Assembly (NCBI GenBank): GCA_946183715.1
Contig: CAMHDB010000030.1
Coordinates: 1-11,427, forward strand
Reading direction: 5' to 3'
DNA from: an uncultured Oscillibacter sp.
GTDB taxonomy: Bacteria > Bacillota > Clostridia > Oscillospirales > Oscillospiraceae
DNA: 11,427 bases
A model generated the notes under the pieces. That model was given only the letters and a program-made list of their open reading frames with translations, searched no databases and was not told the origin of the DNA. How positions within the stretch are numbered: the stretch's first letter is position 1; each line of letters starts with the position of its first letter. The position numbers and the translations under genes were made by a program. Below are positions 6,496 through 11,427 of this stretch, piece after piece.

Positions 6496-7353
6496 ATGTT
6501 CGGCTACGTGCGGCCCCCTCTCGACGGCCTCCCCGACGCGGAGACCGAACGTTTCCGCCGCGCCTACTGCGGCCTCTGCCACACGCTCTCCCGGCGCGGC
6601 GCCGCGGCCCGCTGGGTGCTCAACTACGACTTTACCCTGCTGGCAATCCTGCTTTCGGACGGCGACGGCCCCACGGACACGCGCCGCTGTGCCGTACACC
6701 CGCTCCGCGCCCGGCCCTGTATGGCCCCGTCCGGCGCCATGGAACTCGCCGCCGACGAAAGCCTGATTCTCGCCTACTGGCAGCTCCGCGACCACGTCGA
6801 CGACCACAGCGGCGTAAAGCGTGTGCCGTTCCGGGCGGCGTCGGGCGCCCTCCGCGACGCCTACCGCCGCGCCGCCGACGCCCGCCCGGACTTCGACCGA
6901 CACGTACAGGCTCAGCTCAACATTCTGCGCCGTCTGGAACGCGCGCGGTGCAAGTCCATCGACGCCCCCGCCGACGCGTTCGCCGTGCTCCTCCGAGACG
7001 CCGCCCGCGATGTCGAACCCCCCGCGCGGCGGCGCGTACTGGAACAGATTTTCTACCATTTGGGGCGCTGGGTGTACCTCGTCGTCGCCGCCGACGACCT
7101 CCGCCGCGACGCCCTCTCCGGCGACTACAACCCCGTTGCCCTGCGCTATCGCCTCCCCGACGGCCTCTGGACGCCCGACGCCCGACGCGATTTTACTGTC
7201 ACCCTCGACCACTCCGTACACCACATGGCCGCCGCGTTTGAGCTCTGGGATTTCGGCCCGTGGCGTCCGCTTCTGGAACGCATCTTCTACGCCGGCCTCT
7301 TCCAGATTGGCCGCGCCGTGCTCGACGGCACATATCACAAACCGCGAAAGTGA
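6496..7353 (+). CDS. DUF5685 family protein with Cys pair and Asp-rich motifs
   Basis: A 285-residue, mostly helical protein of unknown function that I recognise as DUF5685 from its opening MFGYVRP, the YCGLC motif (C25, C28) and the GRWVYL-x3-ADDLRRD stretch. C65 and C75 follow, so four N-terminal cysteines could bind a metal or Fe-S cluster. Two Asp-rich segments, D99-x2-DD103 and DD201-x3-D205, lie on separate predicted helices and resemble the paired Asp motifs of all-alpha isoprenoid synthases; this is only a resemblance. No signal peptide or clear membrane helix is seen. The ATG is 1 bp after the rseC-like stop with no good ribosome site of its own, so translation is probably coupled. 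Codons here end in C far more than in yicC or remA. It abuts a J-domain gene. Confidence 0.75.
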   Translation: MFGYVRPPLDGLPDAETERFRRAYCGLCHTLSRRGAAARWVLNYDFTLLAILLSDGDGPTDTRRCAVHPLRARPCMAPSGAMELAADESLILAYWQLRDHVDDHSGVKRVPFRAASGALRDAYRRAADARPDFDRHVQAQLNILRRLERARCKSIDAPADAFAVLLRDAARDVEPPARRRVLEQIFYHLGRWVYLVVAADDLRRDALSGDYNPVALRYRLPDGLWTPDARRDFTVTLDHSVHHMAAAFELWDFGPWRPLLERIFYAGLFQIGRAVLDGTYHKPRK

Positions 7354-7362
7354 GGTGCATTG

Positions 7363-7962
7363 ATGAAAGACCCGTATCAGGTTCTGGGCGTCCCGGAAAG
7401 CGCCTCAGACGACGAAATCAAAAAGGCTTACCGGGAACTCGCCCGGAAATATCACCCCGACAACTACCAGAATAACCCGCTGGCCGACCTCGCCGAAGAG
7501 AAAATGAAGGAAATCAACGCCGCCTACGAGGAAATCACCAAGAGCCGCGCCAACGGATACGCCCCCAACAGCCGCGCCGCCTCCCCCGGCGGCGGTACCA
7601 CCTACTACGATTCCTCCCCCACGTTGCAGCAGATTCGCCGCCACATACAGGCCGGGAACCTCACCGAGGCCGAAGCGCTCCTCAACCGCTATCCCGACCA
7701 CAACGCCGAGTGGCACTTCCTGCGCGGCGTCGTCCGCTACCAGCGCGGATGGATGGACGACGCCAAGAGCGACTACCGCCGCGCCTGTCAGATGGACCCC
7801 GGCAACACGGAATACCGGCAGGCCCTGCACTACATGGAGCACGGCCCCGCGCGTACATACTCGCCCTACGGCTCCTTCGGTACGGATTTATGTTGCGCGA
7901 GTATGTGCGCGAATGCCTGCCTGAACCCGGGCTGTGTGTGCCCGTTCATCTGCTGTTACTGA
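7363..7962 (+). CDS. J-domain protein with TPR-like segment and Cys-rich C-terminal tail
   Basis: A 199-residue protein. The J domain fills about residues 3-62 with the essential HPD at 31-33, so it should stimulate a DnaK-type Hsp70. It lacks the Gly/Phe region, CxxCxGxG zinc fingers and client-binding domain of DnaJ, so it is a specialised J protein and not dnaJ itself. Residues about 87-160 look like TPR-type helix pairs. The last 23 residues hold eight cysteines (177, 178, 182, 186, 191, 193, 197, 198) and end CCY. The tail could bind metal or an Fe-S cluster, or be lipidated or disulfide-linked; this is inference. I prefer the ATG at 7363 over the in-frame TTG at 7360 because the GAGGTG at 7352-7357, which overlaps the DUF5685 stop, is correctly spaced. 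Confidence 0.85.
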   Translation: MKDPYQVLGVPESASDDEIKKAYRELARKYHPDNYQNNPLADLAEEKMKEINAAYEEITKSRANGYAPNSRAASPGGGTTYYDSSPTLQQIRRHIQAGNLTEAEALLNRYPDHNAEWHFLRGVVRYQRGWMDDAKSDYRRACQMDPGNTEYRQALHYMEHGPARTYSPYGSFGTDLCCASMCANACLNPGCVCPFICCY

Positions 7963-7981
7963 TTTCAAAGGAAGTGTTACC

Positions 7982-8854
7982 ATGATTCGGAGCATGACCG
8001 GATACGGACGCGCCGGACAAGTCCGCGACGGGCGGGAAATCACCGTCGAACTCCGCGCCGTCAACAACCGCTACCTCGACTGCACCGTGAAAATGCCGCA
8101 CCTGTACCTGTTCGCGGAGGACGCGCTGAAAAAGACGGTACAGCGGAGCGTGTCGCGTGGAAAAGTCGACGTATTTGTGAGCGTCGACGCGTCGGCGGCG
8201 GACACCGTAAAGGCCCGCGTAAACCGCGAACTCGCCGAGCGGTACGTCGCGGCTTTACAGGAACTCTCCGAGATTGCCGGAACCGATTTAACCGGGCAGT
8301 TGCTGACGCGCTTCCCGGACGCGCTGACGGTCACGAAAGAGGAGGCCGATTTCGCGGCGGTCACGGCGGACTTGTGCGCGGTACTGGAAGAGGCGCTGGA
8401 GGCGTTCCAGAGCATGCGGGCGGCGGAGGGCGCGAAACTCGCCGGGGACATCGGCGCGCGGCTGGACACCGTCGAACGCCTCACGGCGCAGGTCGAGGCG
8501 CGCTCCCCGGAGACGGTACGGGAGTACCGGGAAAAGTTGTACCGACGCATGAAAGAGGTCTTAGAAGATTCCACGATTGACGAACAGCGGATACTCATGG
8601 AGGCGGCGCTGTACGCGGACAAAGTGGCCGTTGACGAGGAGACAGTGCGCCTTCGCAGTCACGTTTCGCAGTTGCGCGAAATGCTCGCCGCCGACACCCC
8701 GCAGGGCCGCCGTATGGATTTCTTGATACAGGAGCTCAACCGGGAGGCGAACACCATCGGGTCAAAGTGCGTCGATACGGCTATCGCGCGCGTAGTCGTG
8801 GAGCTGAAAGCCGAGATTGAGAAAATCCGCGAGCAGACGCAGAATATCGAGTGA
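7982..8854 (+). CDS. yicC: YicC/YloC family endoribonuclease
   Basis: A 290-residue cytoplasmic protein of the YicC/YloC family, whose members have endoribonuclease activity and affect small-RNA turnover. The N-terminal hallmark MIRSMTGYGR is followed by ELRAVNNRYLD (23-33) and SRGKVDV. The C-terminal DUF1732 region is well conserved: GRRMDFLIQELNREANTIGSK and an IREQTQNIE ending. Length is normal for the family. An upstream in-frame start at 7934 would add 16 residues but overlaps the J-protein gene; the conserved N-terminus and the AAGGA at 7968-7972 favour the ATG at 7982. It heads the standard Firmicutes order yicC-remA-gmk-rpoZ, with remA 14 bp downstream. Confidence 0.95.
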   Translation: MIRSMTGYGRAGQVRDGREITVELRAVNNRYLDCTVKMPHLYLFAEDALKKTVQRSVSRGKVDVFVSVDASAADTVKARVNRELAERYVAALQELSEIAGTDLTGQLLTRFPDALTVTKEEADFAAVTADLCAVLEEALEAFQSMRAAEGAKLAGDIGARLDTVERLTAQVEARSPETVREYREKLYRRMKEVLEDSTIDEQRILMEAALYADKVAVDEETVRLRSHVSQLREMLAADTPQGRRMDFLIQELNREANTIGSKCVDTAIARVVVELKAEIEKIREQTQNIE

Positions 8855-8868
8855 CGCGGGGTGAAGTC

Positions 8869-9108
8869 ATGACGCTTTACAATATCGGATTCGGCAGTTA
8901 CGTCACGCGGGAACGCGTGATAGCTGTCGTCGGGCCGGATTCCGCGCCCATGAAGCGCGTCGTACAGGAGAGCCGCGAGCGCGGCGCGCTCATCGACGCC
9001 ACATTCGGCAGGAAAACCGCGTCCGTGTTCGTCATGGACAGCGGACACGTCGTCCTGTCGGCACTCCCCCCGGAACGCTTCGCCGAACCGGAACCGGACA
9101 CCGCGTGA
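8869..9108 (+). CDS. remA: Extracellular matrix regulator RemA (DUF370)
   Basis: A 79-residue DNA-binding protein. It matches RemA of Bacillus closely from the start: an NIGFG motif at 5-9, a VxPDSAPMKR segment at 21-30, RERGALIDATFGRKT at 36-50, and MDSGHVVLSA at 56-65. RemA forms ring-like oligomers that wrap DNA and activate matrix and osmoprotection genes in Bacillus; the targets here are unknown. An in-frame GTG at 8851 overlapping the yicC stop is possible, but the ATG at 8869 gives the family-standard N-terminus and follows GGGGTGA at about 8857-8863. Its link to gmk and yicC is conserved in Firmicutes. Confidence 0.93.
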   Translation: MTLYNIGFGSYVTRERVIAVVGPDSAPMKRVVQESRERGALIDATFGRKTASVFVMDSGHVVLSALPPERFAEPEPDTA

Positions 9109-9157
9109 CATCCCGCGCCGTGAAAGAACTCAATCGAAAGCGAAAGGAGCGGATTGC

Positions 9158-9754
9158 ATGAAAAAGGGCCGTTTGTTCATCGTCTCCGGGCCGTCCGGCG
9201 TGGGGAAAAGTACCGTCCTGAGGGCGCTTCTGGAACAGCGGGAGAACGCGCGCTTTTCGGTGTCGGCCACGACGCGCCCCGCCCGCGAGGGCGAAATTGA
9301 CGGCGTGGACTACCATTTCGTCGCCGAGGAGACCTTCCGCGACGGGATTGCCCGGGACGAGTTTTTGGAGTACGCCGAGTACGTCGGGCACTTCTACGGG
9401 ACGCCCAAAAAATTCGTGGAAGCCGCCCTCGACGCCGGACAGGATATTATCTTGGACATCGAAATACAGGGGGCCGCGCAGGTCGAAAAACGCTCCCCGG
9501 AGGCCGTGAGTATTTTCATCGGGCCGCCGAGCTGGGCCGAACTCGAACGCCGTCTGACCGCGCGCGGAACCAATACCCCCGAGGACATACAGAAACGCCT
9601 TACCCGCGCAAAAGTGGAAGTACGCAACGCCGGCACCTACGATTATTTCGTCGTCAACGACACCCTGCAAGAGGCCGTGCGCGAACTCGACGCCATCATG
9701 ACGGCGGAGCACTGCAAGCCGAAAGATTTCCTGCCCCTGCTCGCCGACGCGTAA
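9158..9754 (+). CDS. gmk: Guanylate kinase
   Basis: A 198-residue essential enzyme that phosphorylates GMP to GDP with ATP. The P-loop GPSGVGKS lies at 11-18. The GMP-binding site shows S36, R40 and R43 in SATTRPAREGE, E71 and Y80 in EYAEYVGHFYGTP, and D100 in ILDIEIQGA. The lid region follows at about 134-150 with RGTNT and basic residues. The length is typical. The ATG has AAAGGAG (9143-9149) 8 nt upstream. The 49-bp gap after remA holds no visible terminator or promoter. The gene sits in its usual place before rpoZ. Confidence 0.97.
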   Translation: MKKGRLFIVSGPSGVGKSTVLRALLEQRENARFSVSATTRPAREGEIDGVDYHFVAEETFRDGIARDEFLEYAEYVGHFYGTPKKFVEAALDAGQDIILDIEIQGAAQVEKRSPEAVSIFIGPPSWAELERRLTARGTNTPEDIQKRLTRAKVEVRNAGTYDYFVVNDTLQEAVRELDAIMTAEHCKPKDFLPLLADA

Positions 9755-9792
9755 AACAGCCGTATCACGGCGGAAATGGAAGTGTATTTTTT

Positions 9793-10041
9793 ATGATGCT
9801 CTACCCCGCGATGGGCGAACTCAGCGCCCAGATTCATAACCGCTACATGCTCGTCAATGTCGTGGCGCGGCGCGCCCGGCAGATTGCCGAGGCCTACGAG
9901 GAGGCGCACCAGATTCTCGACGAGAAGCCCGTAACAATGGCCATCAACGAAGTCGCCGACGGGATTCTCGAAGACCCCGAACAGGCACAGGAAGCCGCCG
10001 ACGCGGCACCGGATACCGAAGACGATACCGACGAAGAATAA
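9793..10041 (+). CDS. rpoZ: RNA polymerase omega subunit
   Basis: An 82-residue protein. It has the omega core: NRYMLVNVVARRARQI (16-31), where the usual family form is SRY-x-LV-x3-A-x-RARQ, and KPVTMAINEVADG (45-57). The C-terminus is a strongly acidic tail (about 61-82). Omega helps fold and assemble beta-prime and often shapes the response to (p)ppGpp. Two adjacent ATG codons occur at 9793 and 9796; the first is closer to the weak GGAAG at 9778-9782. The 38-bp gap after gmk contains a small hairpin and a T-run before the start, but not as a proper terminator. Confidence 0.93.
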   Translation: MMLYPAMGELSAQIHNRYMLVNVVARRARQIAEAYEEAHQILDEKPVTMAINEVADGILEDPEQAQEAADAAPDTEDDTDEE

Positions 10042-10051
10042 CGCGGGGGGC

Positions 10052-11427
10052 GTGGATTTGGAACTTGTGGAGATTGCGAAAGTAGCGGTCAGCGCCGCCC
10101 GGTACGATATCGACATTCCGTATGATTACCTGATTCCGGCGGAGTTCGCCGGGGAAGTCGTCCCGGGCGTGCGGGTGTCGATTCCGTTCGGGCGGGGGAA
10201 CCGTATCTGCGAGGGCATGACGCTTTCCGTGGGGCGCGGGGCGAAAGTCGCGGGCCTCAAGGCGATTCTGGGCACGCTCGACGCCGCGCCCGTACTCGAC
10301 CCCGGACAGCTCTCCCTCGCCCGCTGGATGAGACAGCGCTACTTCTGCACGCTCTACGACGCCATTCACGCCATTCTGCCCGTGAATCTGTGGTACCAGA
10401 TACGGGAATTTTGGTCTTTGACCGAACAATGGGAGCAGTCGGAGGACGATATACGCTCGTGGAGGCACGGCGCGGAGATTCTCGACGCCATGCTCGCCAA
10501 TGAGGGCCGCGCCGACATCGACACCCTGCGCGAAGTCTGCGACAAGCCCCGCCAAATCCTGCGCGCTATGGAGGACGCCGGAGCCGTGCGGCACGAGGCC
10601 GACATCAGGCGCCGCGCGCCGTCCGATACCCCCCGGCGTACCGACTGGAACGCGCGCGCTGTAGAACTCGCTCTCCCCGCCGTGGACGCGCTGGCCGTCG
10701 CGGAACAGTCGCGCCGCCGCGCCCCGATTCGCTACGAGGTCACGAGACTGCTGGCCGCGTCGGGGCGGCTGTCGGTGTCGGAGGTCTGCTACTTTACGGG
10801 CGCGAGTTCGCGTATCCTGAAGGAGATGGAGAAGGCCGGGACGCTGGCCTTCTACGACACGGAGCCGCCGCCGCCCGAAATCCCCGACGCCCCGCCGCCG
10901 TCGCTGACGCTCAACGACGAACAACAGGCCGCCTTCGACAAAATCGCGGGCCTCATGGACGCCGACGCCCCGAACGTCGTACTGTTGCAGGGCGTCACCG
11001 GGAGCGGAAAGACGCAAGTCTACCTCCGACTGGTGCAAAAGGCGCTGGACATGGGCCGCACGGCGATGGTATTAGTACCGGAAATCATCCTGACGCCGCA
11101 AGTCATGGGCAAATTCCGGGCGTGTTTCGGGGAGGAAGTCGCGCTGTTGCACAGCGGCCTCAAGCTCTCGGAGCGTCACGAACAGTGGAAGCGTGTCCGG
11201 ACGGGCGCGGCGCGGGTCGTACTCGGCACGCGTTCCGCCGTATTCGCGCCCCTGCGCAACCCCGCTTTGATTGTCATGGACGAGGAACAGGAAGCTAGTT
11301 ACGATTCCCAGAACGTCCCGCGCTACCGTACAAGGGATGTCGCGAAATATCTGTGCGCGCGCAACCGCGCCACGCTGTTACTCGCCTCCGCGACGCCCGC
11401 CGTGGAGACCGCCCACGAGGCCGAAAC
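10052..11427 (+). CDS. priA: Primosomal protein N' (PriA), 3' end cut off by the window
   Basis: An open frame with no stop reaches the window end: 458 codons, against roughly 730-820 in full PriA. The N-terminal 3'-DNA-binding domain is present (DIPYDYLIPAEF, GVRVSIPFGRGNR). After a winged-helix-like middle come the superfamily 2 helicase motifs: GVTGSGKT at 314-321 (Walker A, K320), VLVPEIILTPQ, LHSGLKLSERHEQWKRV, VVLGTRSAVFAPL, and LLLASATPAVET. PriA reloads the replisome at stalled forks. The Walker B reads DEEQ at 410-413 instead of the usual DEEH. The start is uncertain: no ATG exists, and candidates are GTG 10052, TTG 10058 (best spaced from the G-run at 10045-10050) and GTG 10067. It follows rpoZ by 10 bp without the intervening coaBC gene found in Bacillus. 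Confidence 0.93.
   Translation, partial: MDLELVEIAKVAVSAARYDIDIPYDYLIPAEFAGEVVPGVRVSIPFGRGNRICEGMTLSVGRGAKVAGLKAILGTLDAAPVLDPGQLSLARWMRQRYFCTLYDAIHAILPVNLWYQIREFWSLTEQWEQSEDDIRSWRHGAEILDAMLANEGRADIDTLREVCDKPRQILRAMEDAGAVRHEADIRRRAPSDTPRRTDWNARAVELALPAVDALAVAEQSRRRAPIRYEVTRLLAASGRLSVSEVCYFTGASSRILKEMEKAGTLAFYDTEPPPPEIPDAPPPSLTLNDEQQAAFDKIAGLMDADAPNVVLLQGVTGSGKTQVYLRLVQKALDMGRTAMVLVPEIILTPQVMGKFRACFGEEVALLHSGLKLSERHEQWKRVRTGAARVVLGTRSAVFAPLRNPALIVMDEEQEASYDSQNVPRYRTRDVAKYLCARNRATLLLASATPAVETAHEAE

Noticed and set aside
7934..7981. Longer yicC start at 7934
   Set aside because: It would overlap the J-protein gene and add residues before the conserved MIRSMTGYG N-terminus; the ATG at 7982 has its own ribosome site.
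9755..9792. Terminator between gmk and rpoZ
   Set aside because: The GCCGT/ACGGC hairpin has only 5 bp and the T-run starts well over 10 nt after it, so it does not fit an intrinsic terminator; the T-run ends at the rpoZ start.
9944..11038. 364-codon minus-strand open frame across rpoZ and priA
   Set aside because: It is antisense to priA, whose helicase motifs are unmistakable in the plus frame.

Overview
The window looks like chromosomal core DNA from a high-GC member of the Clostridia, most likely the Oscillospiraceae/Ruminococcaceae. This is inferred from gene content and order, not from any search. The pointers are a cdaA-cdaR pair, a yicC-remA-gmk-rpoZ-priA run (RemA is a Firmicutes signature), a DUF5685 protein, a DUF3343/cysteine-desulfurase pair, and good Shine-Dalgarno sites in GC-rich DNA. 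I see no rRNA, tRNA, CRISPR array, insertion sequence or phage gene.

Left part (1-2188, minus strand): a two-gene operon. A response regulator with receiver, degenerate GGDEF and intact EAL domains (2188-506) is followed 23 bp later by a stand-alone Hpt protein (482-111). A good sigma-A promoter lies at 2273-2245. The pair looks like the output end of a phosphorelay that controls cyclic di-GMP breakdown. The sensor kinase is not in the window.

Middle part (2361-3753, plus strand): a DUF3343 protein (putative Se/S carrier family) overlaps by 14 bp a class V PLP enzyme of the cysteine desulfurase type. The pair ends in a strong intrinsic terminator (3759-3800).

Right part (3812-11427, plus strand): a near-consensus promoter (TTGCAA-17-TATAAT) starts a tightly packed run with no visible terminator: cdaA (c-di-AMP synthase), cdaR (YbbR regulator), an RseC/MucC-like membrane protein, a DUF5685 protein, a J-domain protein with a cysteine-rich tail, yicC, remA, gmk, rpoZ and priA. 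priA has no stop codon before the window ends. The run joins second-messenger synthesis, an uncharacterised cysteine-rich trio, RNA turnover, a matrix/biofilm DNA-binding regulator, GMP phosphorylation, RNA polymerase omega and replication restart.

Most of the window is well-known housekeeping. The least explained part is the trio at 6084-7962 (RseC-like, DUF5685, Cys-tailed J protein). The other points worth checking are the GADVF sequence at the GGDEF site and a DEEQ instead of DEEH Walker B in PriA.
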